Part shown: positions 45,807 through 56,618 of the stretch, piece after piece | Position numbering within the stretch: the stretch's first letter is position 1 | Layout of the letters: each line of letters opens with the position of its first letter | Source: Shewanella mangrovisoli | GTDB taxonomy: Bacteria > Pseudomonadota > Gammaproteobacteria > Enterobacterales > Shewanellaceae | Direction of reading: 5' to 3' | NCBI RefSeq assembly: GCF_019457635.1 | Contig: NZ_CP080412.1 | Span: 1,984,001 to 2,048,000, forward strand | DNA: 64,000 nt | Notes under the pieces: model-generated | The model's input: the letters and a program-made list of their open reading frames with translations, nothing else | What the model was told of the DNA's origin: nothing | Databases searched by the model: none | Position numbers and translations under genes: made by a program

Positions 45807-48176
45807 GTGCAGCAATACGTACTCTGGTATCAGGAATTAGGCATGGGTGACGTCAACTTGGTTGGCGGTAAAAATGCTTCTCTTGGCGAGATGATCAGCA
45901 ATCTAGCTAATGCCGGTGTTCAAGTACCTGGCGGATTTGCGACTACTTCTTATGCGTTCAATGAGTTCCTTGAACAAAGTGGAGTAAACCAGAAGATTTA
46001 TGACATCCTAGCAACATTGGATGTAGATGATGTCAATGCACTGGCACAAGTAGGTGCACAGATCAGACAATGGGTTATCGATACCCCGTTCCAACCAGCT
46101 CTAGAGCAAGCGATTCGTGAAGCTTACGACAAACTTGCCGCTGAAACGAGCGATGCATCATTCGCGGTGCGTTCTTCTGCTACCGCAGAAGACATGCCAG
46201 ATGCTTCTTTTGCTGGTCAGCAAGAAACCTTCTTAAACGTGAAAGGATTTGACTCAGTACTCGTGGCGATTAAGCACGTGTTCGCGTCACTCTTTAACGA
46301 CCGTGCCATTTCATACCGTGTTCACCAAGGTTATGAGCACCACGGTGTTGCCCTGTCGGCCGGCGTACAACGCATGGTTCGTTCAGACAAAGCGGCATCA
46401 GGTGTGATGTTCACCATGGACACTGAATCAGGCAATAACGATGTAGTGTTTATCACTTCATCTTTCGGTCTGGGTGAAATGGTTGTTCAAGGTGCGGTAA
46501 ACCCTGACGAATTCTATGTTCACAAACCTATCCTCACTCAAGGCCATAAAGCCGTTGTTCGCCGTAATATCGGTAGCAAGCTCATCCAGATGGTGTATTC
46601 CGATGACGCTTCTCACGGCAAACAAGTGAAAATTGAAGACGTTGCGGCTGAAAAACGTCGTCAATTCTCCATCAACGACGCCGAAGTGATGGAACTGGCT
46701 AAACAAGCTATGGTTATCGAAAAACACTACGGTCGTCCAATGGACATCGAGTGGGCAAAAGACGGTAACGATGGCAAACTCTATATCGTTCAAGCGCGTC
46801 CAGAAACGGTTCGTAGCCGTGAAGACGTACAATTAATTGAACGTTACCACTTAAAGAGCCGTGGCGCGGTGATCTCTGAAGGTCGTGCTATCGGTCATAA
46901 AGTCGGTTCAGGTGTGGCTAAGGTATTAACCTCTATCGCGGATATGGATCAAATCCAACCTGGTGATGTGTTAGTGACCGACATGACTGACCCAGATTGG
47001 GAACCTATCATGAAGCGCGCTAGCGCCATCGTGACTAACCGTGGCGGTCGTACCTGTCACGCGGCGATTATTGCCCGTGAATTAGGCGTACCTGCGGTAG
47101 TAGGTTGTGGTGACGTGACCGACCGTATCAAGAATGGTCAGTTAGTGACTGTTTCTTGCGCCGAAGGTGACACTGGTTACATCTACGAAGGTAAGCAAGA
47201 GTTCGAAGTGGTGTCTAATCGCGTTGACGCTCTGCCTGCATTACCGATGAAAATAATGATGAACGTGGGTAACCCAGATCGCGCCTTTGACTTCGCTCGT
47301 TTACCAAACGAAGGTGTGGGTCTAGCGCGTTTAGAGTTCATCATCAACCGCATGATCGGTATTCACCCGAAAGCGCTGCTTGAATTCAACCAACAAGACG
47401 CTGCGCTGCAGGAAGAAATCAACGAGATGATCGCAGGTTACGACTCTCCAGTTGAGTTCTACATTGCCCGCTTAGTCGAAGGTATCGCCTCAATCGGTTC
47501 TGCTTTCTATCCGAAGAAAGTGATCGTGCGTATGTCAGACTTCAAGTCTAACGAATACGCGAACTTAGTGGGTGGTGACCGTTACGAGCCAGAGGAAGAA
47601 AACCCAATGTTGGGCTTCCGTGGTGCAAGCCGTTATATCTCTGAATCATTCCGTGATTGTTTCGCGTTAGAATGTGAAGCGATTAAGCGTGTGCGTAACG
47701 AGATGGGTCTGAAAAACGTTGAAGTGATGATCCCATTCGTCCGTACCGTGAAAGAAGCCGAGCAAGTGATTGAACTGCTGAAAGAGCAGGGCTTAGAGCG
47801 TGGTAAAGATGGTCTACGCGTCATCATGATGTGTGAAGTACCGTCAAACGCGCTGTTAGCGGACCAATTCCTTGAGCACTTCGATGGTTTCTCTATCGGC
47901 TCAAACGACTTAACTCAGCTATCACTCGGTCTTGACCGTGACTCAGGCATCATCAGCCACCTGTTCGATGAGCGTAACGAAGCCGTTAAGATCCTGCTGT
48001 CTATGGCCATTAAAGCGGCTAAGGCGAAGGGCGCTTACATCGGTATCTGTGGTCAAGGACCTTCAGATCACGCCGATTTCGCAGCTTGGTTAGTTGAACA
48101 AGGCATCGATACTGTATCGTTAAACCCTGATACAGTGATTGATACTTGGTTATATTTAGCCGAAGCACACGGTTGA
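45807..48176 (+). CDS. ppsA: Phosphoenolpyruvate synthase
   Basis: PpsA converts pyruvate, ATP and water to PEP, AMP and phosphate. It starts gluconeogenesis on lactate or pyruvate, a usual role in Shewanella-like metabolism. The 789 residues show the ATP-binding domain ([25 protein letters not shown]), the phospho-His domain ([23 protein letters not shown]) and the PEP-binding barrel ([36 protein letters not shown]). The active His is preceded by the Thr that PpsR would phosphorylate. The start is GTG at 45807, with GGAGAT six bases upstream. Confidence 0.97.
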
Positions 48177-48203
48177 TCTCGGTTGTAATTTTATAAAGGT
48201 GTT

Positions 48204-48233
48204 AAAAAAGCCGCTTTTTAGCGGCTTTTTTTT
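48204..48233 (+). terminator. ppsA terminator
   Basis: AAAAAGCCGCT pairs with AGCGGCTTTTT around a TTTT loop, followed by a long T-run (48204-48233). It is a typical rho-independent terminator before ydiJ. Confidence 0.9.
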
Positions 48234-48275
48234 GTTTATAATGGGCCGCATAACAATAATTGACTGAAGCCGCTC

Positions 48276-51200
48276 ATGTTACCTCTGTTATCACACCAAC
48301 AAACGTTAGAACCTGTCTATCTGGCCTATCTTGATGCCTTAGCGCAAAGTGGCTACGCCGGTGATATCGATAAGCGCTACAGCGCGCGCCTCGTGCAGGC
48401 CACGGATAACTCCGTATACCAATTTTTGCCGCAGGCGGTGCTTTATCCTAAGCATCAAAAAGATATTCAAATCGCTTTGTCGCTGGCGGCAAAAGCAGAA
48501 TTTGTGGGTGTGACTTTTAGTGCCAGAGGCGGCGGTACGGGCACCAATGGCCAATCGCTGACCCACGGCTTGATCCTAGATGTGTCGCGCTACATGAATC
48601 GCGTATTGGAAGTGAACCCTGAGCAGGGTTGGGTACGCGTCGAGGCGGGTGTCGTCAAAGATGCCCTAAACGATGCGCTGCGTCCCCACGGCTATTTCTT
48701 CAGCCCCGATCTCTCAACCTCAAACCGTGCCACTATCGGCGGCATGATTAATACCGATGCCTCGGGCGCGGGATCCTTAGTTTACGGTAAAACCTCAGAT
48801 CATGTGCTAGCGCTACGCAGCATATTGATTGATGGCAGTGTGTTCGACACGCGTCCCCTTGACGCGGGTCTGTTATGTAACCCGGATAACGTGAGCGATA
48901 ATCCGCTCGGGCAAAAACTGATTTCTGCGATTGCCGAAGTGTGCCGCGAGAAGCGTGCGCTGATCGAACAACAATTCCCTAAGCTCAATCGTTTCTTAAC
49001 CGGATATGACTTAAAGAATGTCTGGAACAACGGCTTAACCCAGTTCGATCTCTCGCGCATTTTAACGGGGTCTGAAGGCACGCTGGCGGTGATCACCGAG
49101 GCGAAACTCAACATTACGCCACTGCCGAGTGAACAGGCGATGGTGAACATTAAGTATGATTCTTTCCAGTCTGCACTGCGCCATGCGCCTTCCTTAGTGG
49201 CGGCGCGGGCCACTGTGGTCGAAACCGTGGACTCAAAAGTGCTTAACCTTGCCCGTGAGGACATTGTTTGGCATTCGGTATCAGACCTTATTCAAGAAGT
49301 GCCGGGTAAAGTGATCGATGGCCTCAATATGGTCGAGTTTGCAGGTGATGCCGCTGAGGTGAGCGAAAAGCTTGCGGCACTCGAAGCCGTGCTGATCGAA
49401 CAAATCAGCCGTGGTGAGTGTGGTGTGGTCGGTTATCAAGTCACTCAAGATAAGGCCAGCATTGAGAAAATCTACGGCATGCGTAAAAAAGCCGTGGGTC
49501 TACTCGGTGCCACCAAGGGACGTCGCAAACCCATTGCGTTTGCCGAAGATACAGCGGTGCCGCCCGAAATGCTCGCCGATTATATTATGGAGTTCCGTGC
49601 GCTACTCGATAGTCACAATTTGCAATACGGCATGTTTGGCCATGTGGATGCGGGCGTTTTGCACGTGCGGCCCGCGCTGGATATGTGCGATGTCGAAGAT
49701 GAAAAGCTGCTGAGGGTGATTTCTGATCAAGTCGCGGCGCTGACACTCAAATATGGCGGCCTGATGTGGGGCGAGCACGGTAAGGGCGTGCGCGGCGAAT
49801 ATGGTCCATCGGTATTTGGTGACGAGCTTTATGGTGTGCTGCAAGACATTAAAGGCCTATTTGACCCTGATAATAGGCTCAACCCAGGTAAATTAGTGGC
49901 GCCCAAGCAAGCGGGTGGCCTGTGTTTTGATGTGGACAGTACCAAGCGCGGCAAGTTTGACCGGCAAATTCCGGTCGAAGTGCGCGATGCCTATCCCGAT
50001 GTGATGAACTGTAACGGTAACGGCCTGTGCTTTAACTACAGCAGTTTCTCACCTATGTGTCCGTCATTTAAAGTGACGGGGGACAGAGTTCAGTCGCCTA
50101 AAGGTCGCGCGGGCTTAATGCGTGAGTGGCTGCGTTTGCTTGAATCCGAAGGCGTCGATGTCAATGCGCTGGCCAGAGCCAAACCCTTAGGCATTTTGCA
50201 GCGCATGCAAAATACCATCAATGCGAAGCGCGATTATGATTATTCCCACGAAGTGATGGAATCACTGAAGGGTTGTTTAGCCTGTAAAGCTTGCTCGAGC
50301 CAATGTCCAGTGAAAGTGGATGTACCTAAATTTAGGGCGCAATTCTTTAATATTTATTATCAACGTTATCTGCGCCCGGCTAAAGATTATCTGGTGGCGG
50401 GCATCGAGGACAGTTTGCCTCTTATGGCGGCGGCGCCAAGGTTGACCAATTTTGCCTCGCAGAATCCGCTCAGCCAATGGGTGATCAAAAAAGCTATCGG
50501 CTATGTTGATGCGCCAGCGCTGTCGGTGCCGACATTGAAACAACGACTCGATGGTCATGCGAGTCGCGGTTATGATCTGGCGGCATTACAGGCTATCCCC
50601 GCCGATGAGCGGGCAAAGTTTGTGTTAGTGGTGCAAGATCCGTTTAACAGTTTTTACGATGCAGGCTTGGTGTATCGTTTTATCCAACTGATTGAAACAT
50701 TAGGATTAAAGCCCGTTTTATTACCCTTTAAACCCAATGGTAAACCCACTCATATCAAGGGCTTCTTGGATAAATTTGCCAAAACGGCGCAGTCGAGCGC
50801 GGATTTCTTAAACCAAGTGCATAAGTTGGGCATGCCTATGGTGGGTATCGATCCCGCCTTAGTGCTCTGTTATCGCGATGAGTATAAAGAAATCTTAGGG
50901 GCGAATCGCGGCGCGTTTGAGGTGAAACTGGCTAACGAATGGCTCCTTAGCATACTGCAGGATATTCCCACTAAGGCCATGCAAGATAAACAATTTACTT
51001 GGTTTAGCCATTGCACTGAGTCTACGGCCAAGCCGAATACCGCCAATGAGTGGAGCAAAATCTTCACTCACTTTGGCGCTAAATTAACGGCGGTGAATTT
51101 GGGCTGTTGTGGCATGGCGGGCACCTACGGCCATGAGGCTGAGAATCTTGAGCGTTCTAAGGCCTTGTTTGATATGTCGTGGAAAGACACTTTAAGCAAG

Positions 51201-51317
51201 ATAGACGCGTCGCAGGTGTTAGTCTCGGGCTATTCATGTCGCAGCCAAGTGAAACGTTTCGCTGGGTATAAGCCAAAACATCCATTAGAGGCTTTATTGG
51301 AGCTTGTTAAGGCTTAA
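48276..51317 (+). CDS. ydiJ: FAD-linked oxidase / Fe-S protein YdiJ
   Basis: It is a 1013-residue flavin and iron-sulfur dehydrogenase. YdiJ of other bacteria has been reported to oxidise D-2-hydroxyglutarate. Domains in order are a PCMH-type FAD-binding domain (about 45-270, with SARGGGTGTNGQSLT and NRATIGGMINTDASGAGS), a FAD-oxidase C-terminal domain (about 280-545, GMFGHVDAGVLHVRPALDM), and a ferredoxin-like part. The ferredoxin-like part includes CNGNGLCFNYSSFSPMCPS and CLACKACSSQCPVKVDVPKFR. Two Cys-rich CCG-type segments near the C terminus follow (WFSHCTES and NLGCCGMAGTYGHE). It is a single gene placed next to ppsA; in E. coli the same genes are close but in a different order. Confidence 0.92.
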   Translation: MLPLLSHQQTLEPVYLAYLDALAQSGYAGDIDKRYSARLVQATDNSVYQFLPQAVLYPKHQKDIQIALSLAAKAEFVGVTFSARGGGTGTNGQSLTHGLILDVSRYMNRVLEVNPEQGWVRVEAGVVKDALNDALRPHGYFFSPDLSTSNRATIGGMINTDASGAGSLVYGKTSDHVLALRSILIDGSVFDTRPLDAGLLCNPDNVSDNPLGQKLISAIAEVCREKRALIEQQFPKLNRFLTGYDLKNVWNNGLTQFDLSRILTGSEGTLAVITEAKLNITPLPSEQAMVNIKYDSFQSALRHAPSLVAARATVVETVDSKVLNLAREDIVWHSVSDLIQEVPGKVIDGLNMVEFAGDAAEVSEKLAALEAVLIEQISRGECGVVGYQVTQDKASIEKIYGMRKKAVGLLGATKGRRKPIAFAEDTAVPPEMLADYIMEFRALLDSHNLQYGMFGHVDAGVLHVRPALDMCDVEDEKLLRVISDQVAALTLKYGGLMWGEHGKGVRGEYGPSVFGDELYGVLQDIKGLFDPDNRLNPGKLVAPKQAGGLCFDVDSTKRGKFDRQIPVEVRDAYPDVMNCNGNGLCFNYSSFSPMCPSFKVTGDRVQSPKGRAGLMREWLRLLESEGVDVNALARAKPLGILQRMQNTINAKRDYDYSHEVMESLKGCLACKACSSQCPVKVDVPKFRAQFFNIYYQRYLRPAKDYLVAGIEDSLPLMAAAPRLTNFASQNPLSQWVIKKAIGYVDAPALSVPTLKQRLDGHASRGYDLAALQAIPADERAKFVLVVQDPFNSFYDAGLVYRFIQLIETLGLKPVLLPFKPNGKPTHIKGFLDKFAKTAQSSADFLNQVHKLGMPMVGIDPALVLCYRDEYKEILGANRGAFEVKLANEWLLSILQDIPTKAMQDKQFTWFSHCTESTAKPNTANEWSKIFTHFGAKLTAVNLGCCGMAGTYGHEAENLERSKALFDMSWKDTLSKIDASQVLVSGYSCRSQVKRFAGYKPKHPLEALLELVKA

Positions 51318-51324
51318 CGCAATT

Positions 51325-51390
51325 TTGCCTTAGGGATTGGATAATCCCTAAGGCAATGCCACACTAAACCAGTCGTCAGGCTGGTTTTTT
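51325..51390 (+). terminator. Two hairpins after ydiJ; the second is terminator-like
   Basis: The first hairpin (51325-51338 with 51343-51356, 14-bp stem) lacks a T-run. A second short stem (AACCAG at 51367, CTGGTT at 51381) is followed by TTTTT and is the more likely terminator. They lie between ydiJ and the next gene in the same direction. Confidence 0.6.
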
Positions 51391-51404
51391 TATTGAGGGA
51401 CGCT

Positions 51405-51896
51405 ATGGAAAAGCACACGGACAATGTTATCGACACGCTACAGGAATTCATCAACAAGCCAACGCCGGAGGACATCGTCATACCGCCAACGGCGCTGTGT
51501 AGTGAAGTTGCGCTATTTCGTATCCAGCTTTCCGGTGACTGGTTATATCAAAACAGCCCATTACCGACCAAGTTTGCAAAGTTATTTGCCAGTATTTTAC
51601 ATGGCATCGATGGCGAGCATTTTCTGATCACGCCAGTCGAGAAGGTGCGAGTTGAGGTGGAAGATGCGCCATTGGTGATTGTCGATTACGTGAAGAATGA
51701 CATAGCACCTAGTTTGATGCTCAAAAGCAGTATCGGGACTGAACATCAGATTGCCGATCTCAAACGACTAAAGCTTACCGACTTTGGGATTTATCTGCCC
51801 CTAGAGCGCGGGCTATGGGGAAAATTAAGCCGCGCCTGTTACTATAATTTTGTGAATGAATTCAATTTATCCGACGACCAAGGGGCGGATGCATAA
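51405..51896 (+). CDS. DUF1285 domain protein
   Basis: This is a conserved protein of unknown function. I chose ATG 51405 (MEKHTDNVIDTLQEF, 163 residues), with GAGGG five bases upstream. A TTG 12 bases before is also in frame. The DUF1285 pattern is visible: W-Y-x-S-P-L-P-T-K-F-A-K-L-F (about 46-62), then FLITPVEKVRVEVEDAPLVIVDY. No membrane helix or signal is present. The next gene (MarR family) is in the same direction but has its own ribosome site and a 138-base gap. Confidence 0.82.
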   Translation: MEKHTDNVIDTLQEFINKPTPEDIVIPPTALCSEVALFRIQLSGDWLYQNSPLPTKFAKLFASILHGIDGEHFLITPVEKVRVEVEDAPLVIVDYVKNDIAPSLMLKSSIGTEHQIADLKRLKLTDFGIYLPLERGLWGKLSRACYYNFVNEFNLSDDQGADA

Positions 51897-52034
51897 AGAT
51901 TTTGATTGCAATTACTTGGGCAAGCTGACTAGTTTATTACAGGTTAAGTGGTAGTATTAAAACTGACTTCGGCGAATATCCTTTTGCTTGTTGTCTGTGT
52001 TGATGGGTCTAAATGGTGTTTTCGGAGGTGCTGT

Positions 52035-52466
52035 TTGAACCGCTATGAAAGCTTAGGCTATCTTGTTTCCCACTTGAATATTGAGCTGCAAAATGAGCTC
52101 GATATACAGCTGAAACGCTATCAGCTCGACATAAAGTTGTGGCCGGTGTTGTTTGCGCTTTGGCAGGAGGAGGGGATCACTCAGACCGAGCTGTCTAAGC
52201 GTTGCGATGTGGCCAACTATACCATGACCCGTCTGCTCGATCAGTTGCAGGTTCAAGGATTGATCACCCGTCACCAAGAGCTCGATAACCGCCGAGCATT
52301 CCAGATTTTCCTCACCGATGAGGCTAAGGCGCTGGAGCAGGATTTGATCCGTGAGGCCGAGCGCGTCAATGAGAAATACCTGTCCAATCTCAGCGAAGAG
52401 GAGCGCCAGCAGTTTATGCGCTTACTCAATAAGATAAATCGTTTACCTTCACTCACAGAGCTGTAA
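52035..52466 (+). CDS. MarR-family transcriptional regulator
   Basis: It is a winged-helix repressor or activator of 143 residues. The frame is open further upstream, but TTG 52035 has an excellent ribosome site (GGAGG, 52024-52028) and gives MNRYESLGYLVSHLNIELQ, the usual MarR start. The helix-turn-helix and wing lie in ITQTELSKRCDVANYTMTRLLDQLQVQGLITRHQELDNRRAFQIFLT. A C-terminal dimerisation helix follows. The divergent or downstream target is not evident; the next gene is the secreted S8 protease in the same direction 290 bases away. The inducer is unknown. Confidence 0.88.
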   Translation: MNRYESLGYLVSHLNIELQNELDIQLKRYQLDIKLWPVLFALWQEEGITQTELSKRCDVANYTMTRLLDQLQVQGLITRHQELDNRRAFQIFLTDEAKALEQDLIREAERVNEKYLSNLSEEERQQFMRLLNKINRLPSLTEL

Positions 52467-52755
52467 GTTCTGCCCTTAGACAACGCGGTTTAACCGTCTC
52501 CACGCATTAGCTAACGGCGATTAAACTGCTATCACAATGTTTGTTTTCTCAGCGTATTGGTTTGTTACTAATACTCCGGCCTATTACTCATTCTTGTTTA
52601 AACCAGCAGTACAAATTGCTACTCGAGTATTGTTGCAAAAATGTTTCTCTAAACGCCATCTTGTTGCACTGGAAGCTTGCATTCCAACACAAAAACATTG
52701 CTCAAATTGGTTTGTCGACTGAGCAATTACAAGGTGATTTTTCAGGGAACATGAA

Positions 52756-55700
52756 ATGAAACAACTCTTTAAGCGCAGCCGAATTGCTGCGACCTGTCTT
52801 ATGGCAATGGGACTCGCGACCAGTTACGCCACGCTGGCGGATGATAGCGCGTTCGTGGATGCACAGTCTGGTGCGGTACAATTTACCTTAATTACGGGTG
52901 AGGTGGTCACAGCGGTCGTGCGTGCTGATGGTTCACTCGGCGGGATCCGTTTGCTCGGTGAAAATGGGGCCGAGGTGATCACCAGTATTTTTCAAAATGC
53001 GAATGGCCAATATCTTATTACACCTAAAGCCCAACCTCTGGTGACATCCAAAGCCGTCGATTTAGAGCTCTTTAACATCACTAAATTACATGCAGCGGGC
53101 TATGACGATGCTTCCACCGATAAGCTGCCCGTGATTATCGAATACCAAGATGGCACGCTGGCGGGCTCTGCGGTACCGAATCCGATTGAAGGGGCGACAT
53201 TAACCGATGAAATCGAGCTTATCGACAGCGCCGCCTTTGGTGTGAGTAAGTCTAAAGCGGCCAAGGTATGGGAAACCCTCAGCACGGATGCTTCGGTGAA
53301 ATCTGTATGGTTAGATGCCGTGGTGCATGCCGATAAAGAGGTGCCAAATGGCGTGAATGCCTTGGCAAACTTAACCCCAACCGTGCCGTTAACCGGCGCC
53401 TATGGCAATTTAGCCAAGCACTTCAATGGTCAAGGTGTCACTGTTGCAGTACTTGATACTGGTTATGATCTTGATCATAACGATTTAGCGGAGCAAGTAC
53501 TTGTCAGTAAAGATTTTACCTATTCCAGTAATGGGATAGACGATCTCAATGGCCACGGCACTCATACTGCGGCCACCATTGCAGGCACTGGTGTCGAATC
53601 TAATGGTCGCTGGGCGGGCATGGCGCCAGGAGCCAAGTTGCTGGTGGGCAAGGTACTGACAAATGCGGGCTCAGGCTCTACTAGTGGGATCTTGAGTGGT
53701 ATGCAGTGGGCCGTGGCTCAAGGCGCCGATGTGGTCAGCATGTCTTTAGGTGGCAGTGGTACTAGCTGTGCTGGGCCGCTTGTCGATATGGTCGAAGCCT
53801 TGAGTGACAAAGCCCTGTTTGTGGTGTCGGCGGGCAATAGTTTTACCCGCGAGACTGTGGGGATCCCAGGATGTGCTCCGAGTGCGTTAACTGTGGGGGC
53901 CGTTGACCGCGACAATCACACCGCATCTTTCTCATCCCGTGGACCCTCTCCTGATGGTCATTCTGCAAAACCCGATATCGCCTCCCAAGGAGTGGATGTT
54001 GTGTCGGCAGCTTCAGGGGGATTTGGCTCGACGGCCTATCGCGCTCTGTCGGGTACCTCCATGTCGGCGCCCCATGTGTCAGGCGGCGCGGCGATAGTGA
54101 TGCAAGCCAGACCCGAATTGAGTCCGCGCCAAGTGAAAGAAGTGTTGACCTCTTCGGTATTACCGAATGATTCACACGTGCTTGAACAAGGCGCTGGGCC
54201 TATGGATGTGAATCGCGCAATCGCTCAAAGCATTATCGCGCCGCCCAATATGGAGCTTGGCTCCTTTGCCTATGATCAGGATATTGGCGTGACAGAAAAA
54301 ACCGTTAGTTTGCGCAACTTATCCGACAAGGACATCAATCTTAAGCTGAAAATGAGCTTGATAGGTGAAGATGGTAAAACCCGTATGCCAGCCACATTGG
54401 CGGGATTAAGTCTTAACAGTATTACCGTCCCTGCTAAGGGGAGTGCTGAGATCCCTGTGTGGATAGACTCGAGTGTGGCACTGCGTAGTGGCGCCTATGG
54501 CACTATCACTGGGCGCATCGAAGGAACAACAACGGGTAAATCCGATGAACGAGTCACTGTACCTGTGTCATTCTGGATTGAGCCACCACAGGTAAACTTG
54601 AGCTTAAGTGTGACCGATATGCGTGGTCATCCTGCCACCTCGCCATCAAAAGTGTATTTGATGAATGAGGAAGATGATTGGGGACAAGCCGTAAGCTTAA
54701 CCAACGGCCAAGCGAGTGTGAACGTACCTGAAGGTAACTATTCAATCGTCGCTAATGTCATGACCTATGACAATGATTTTACTTCAAATGGTTTAGTGGA
54801 ATCGGCGACACAAATGGCGGTGCTTAATCGCAAGTTAAGCCAAGATACCCACCTTGAGTTTGATGCCCGTAATGCTGAAAAACTGCAGTTTAAAGCCAGC
54901 AAGCCGTTAGCGACGCAAGGTTTCTCCTTTGGATTTACCTACGCATTGGATGATAACAAGTTAGCAAAATTGGCGGCGATGGACTTTGCACCCGACTATG
55001 TGAAGGATATGTACACTTGGTCACAGGGGCACGATGACAGATTCCGCTCCTTCGTGACGACTCGTGCGATTGCCCCCGAAGCTGTGCTGACGATGCAAAA
55101 TGGGGAAGTGCTGGAGTATAACAAGCAAGGTTTAGCAATGTCCTTCAACGGCCAAGGCAGTGCAGAAGTGGTATTTGTGGGCGATGGCGGTTACAGCACG
55201 GATTGGACTCAGTTCGATCTTAAGGGACGCATTGCACTCATAGGTAATCCCTATTATTTGACCTCCACCATGGTGAACAATGCCCTGAAAAATGGCGCGA
55301 TTGGGGTGATTTTCTATCGTCCGGGTCTTAAGGGCCGTTACAAGGGAACGATTGGTGGCACGCCGCGCATTCCTGCTGTAGGGATCAGTTCGGAGCAGGG
55401 TGAAGCCCTATTGGCGCAGGTCGAAGCGGGCAACAATCTGGTGAGTTGGTCAGGGATTGCCGCAGAGCGTACACCCTATGCTTATTCCATTAACCATATC
55501 ACCGACGGGCGTATCGATGGTGGGCAAGTGGTGCTGCAAGAGCACAAGATGCAGAAAATTAGCGCGGCCTATCATTCTCAAAATGATGAACGTCCTGTGT
55601 TTGTGGATGTGATGGGGATGACCAATAGTACGGGCGAGTTCTATTCCACGGGCAGCACCCAAATGGTGATGACACCGATTGTCCGTGACGAATACTACAC

Positions 55701-56541
55701 GGCAACCAGTAAAAATATGTGGACCAACATCGTTATGCCCGGCTCTGCGATGGCGGCTGAAGGCGCTTACTTCGATGGTCCACGTATGATGACCGAGGGT
55801 ACAGTTGAGAGCACCTCTTGGCTTAAAGGACCCAAGGCGGGTAGTTTGCTCACTAATGGTGGCGCGATTGCCTATCGCGATACGAATACTATCGATTTAA
55901 GTATTGTGCGATTCGGTGATGCGGCAGGGCATGATGGCACAGGTGGCTACAATTCACAGTCTCTCTATGGGTTGAAAGTGAATGGTCAGAACACTTATCT
56001 CGACAGTGGGCTGCTGACGCTTCCTGACTCGAATGCTCAAGTAGAACTCGAAATTCGCTCCTACGCCCGAGGTGTCGGTAGCAGCTCGCCGATTAAAGAT
56101 AACTTAGGCTCTTTCTACCAGGGGATTTACCACTTCAGCACGGATTCGAGTAAGCAAGGTGTTCAGGCGGTATTGGTACCTAAAATCGATATTCCAGTCG
56201 CGCTTGATAACACTGTAGCTGCGGGTGAAGCGGTTACCATCAAGCTTGCGGGTGTGATGGATGGCATAGGTCAAGTTGACTTGGCTGATGTCAGCTTAGA
56301 GTACGGTTATGGCCAAGAGTGTTCGTTGGCAGCAGTCTCTGTATCGATTTACTGCCCCGTTGCGAGTAAATTTGCTGAAAGTGCATGGAAAACGGCAGAA
56401 GTCAAAATGGTCGATGGTCAGTGGACTGCGACCATTCCTAACGATGCTGCCGCGGGTAATTTTGTGCATTTACGTGTACAAATGAACGATGGCAGTAGCA
56501 CTGCGCAGCAGACTATGATGCGGGTTTATATGCTGAAGTAA
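52756..56541 (+). CDS. Large secreted subtilisin-like (S8) serine peptidase
   Basis: The 1261 residues begin with a Sec signal peptide (about 1-28, ending ATLADD). A pro-domain-like region follows (about 30-215) and includes VQFTLITGEVVTAVV. The catalytic domain at about 220-500 has an intact triad: Asp234 (VAVLDTGYDLDH), His267 (LNGHGTHTA) and Ser435 (LSGTSMSAPH), with Asn361 in VSAGNS for the oxyanion hole. Beyond it lie a fibronectin/Ig-like region (about 515-620) and a protease-associated-like domain with GRIALIGNPYYL (about 830-900). Large C-terminal beta domains to the end follow. No autotransporter barrel, LPXTG or GlyGly-CTERM motif is visible, so it is probably released or periplasmic. 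It starts at ATG 52756. Confidence 0.93.
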   Translation: MKQLFKRSRIAATCLMAMGLATSYATLADDSAFVDAQSGAVQFTLITGEVVTAVVRADGSLGGIRLLGENGAEVITSIFQNANGQYLITPKAQPLVTSKAVDLELFNITKLHAAGYDDASTDKLPVIIEYQDGTLAGSAVPNPIEGATLTDEIELIDSAAFGVSKSKAAKVWETLSTDASVKSVWLDAVVHADKEVPNGVNALANLTPTVPLTGAYGNLAKHFNGQGVTVAVLDTGYDLDHNDLAEQVLVSKDFTYSSNGIDDLNGHGTHTAATIAGTGVESNGRWAGMAPGAKLLVGKVLTNAGSGSTSGILSGMQWAVAQGADVVSMSLGGSGTSCAGPLVDMVEALSDKALFVVSAGNSFTRETVGIPGCAPSALTVGAVDRDNHTASFSSRGPSPDGHSAKPDIASQGVDVVSAASGGFGSTAYRALSGTSMSAPHVSGGAAIVMQARPELSPRQVKEVLTSSVLPNDSHVLEQGAGPMDVNRAIAQSIIAPPNMELGSFAYDQDIGVTEKTVSLRNLSDKDINLKLKMSLIGEDGKTRMPATLAGLSLNSITVPAKGSAEIPVWIDSSVALRSGAYGTITGRIEGTTTGKSDERVTVPVSFWIEPPQVNLSLSVTDMRGHPATSPSKVYLMNEEDDWGQAVSLTNGQASVNVPEGNYSIVANVMTYDNDFTSNGLVESATQMAVLNRKLSQDTHLEFDARNAEKLQFKASKPLATQGFSFGFTYALDDNKLAKLAAMDFAPDYVKDMYTWSQGHDDRFRSFVTTRAIAPEAVLTMQNGEVLEYNKQGLAMSFNGQGSAEVVFVGDGGYSTDWTQFDLKGRIALIGNPYYLTSTMVNNALKNGAIGVIFYRPGLKGRYKGTIGGTPRIPAVGISSEQGEALLAQVEAGNNLVSWSGIAAERTPYAYSINHITDGRIDGGQVVLQEHKMQKISAAYHSQNDERPVFVDVMGMTNSTGEFYSTGSTQMVMTPIVRDEYYTATSKNMWTNIVMPGSAMAAEGAYFDGPRMMTEGTVESTSWLKGPKAGSLLTNGGAIAYRDTNTIDLSIVRFGDAAGHDGTGGYNSQSLYGLKVNGQNTYLDSGLLTLPDSNAQVELEIRSYARGVGSSSPIKDNLGSFYQGIYHFSTDSSKQGVQAVLVPKIDIPVALDNTVAAGEAVTIKLAGVMDGIGQVDLADVSLEYGYGQECSLAAVSVSIYCPVASKFAESAWKTAEVKMVDGQWTATIPNDAAAGNFVHLRVQMNDGSSTAQQTMMRVYMLK

Positions 56542-56564
56542 TACGTCACAGTAGTTTGGATAAC

Positions 56565-56590
56565 ACCGCTATTGTTTAGGCAATAGCGGT
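56565..56590 (+). terminator. S8 peptidase terminator
   Basis: ACCGCTATTG (56565-56574) pairs perfectly with CAATAGCGGT (56581-56590) around a six-base loop, followed by TTTTT. It is 23 bases after the stop codon. Confidence 0.88.
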
Positions 56591-56618
56591 TTTTTATTAC
56601 TGAATTTTTAACATCGGC

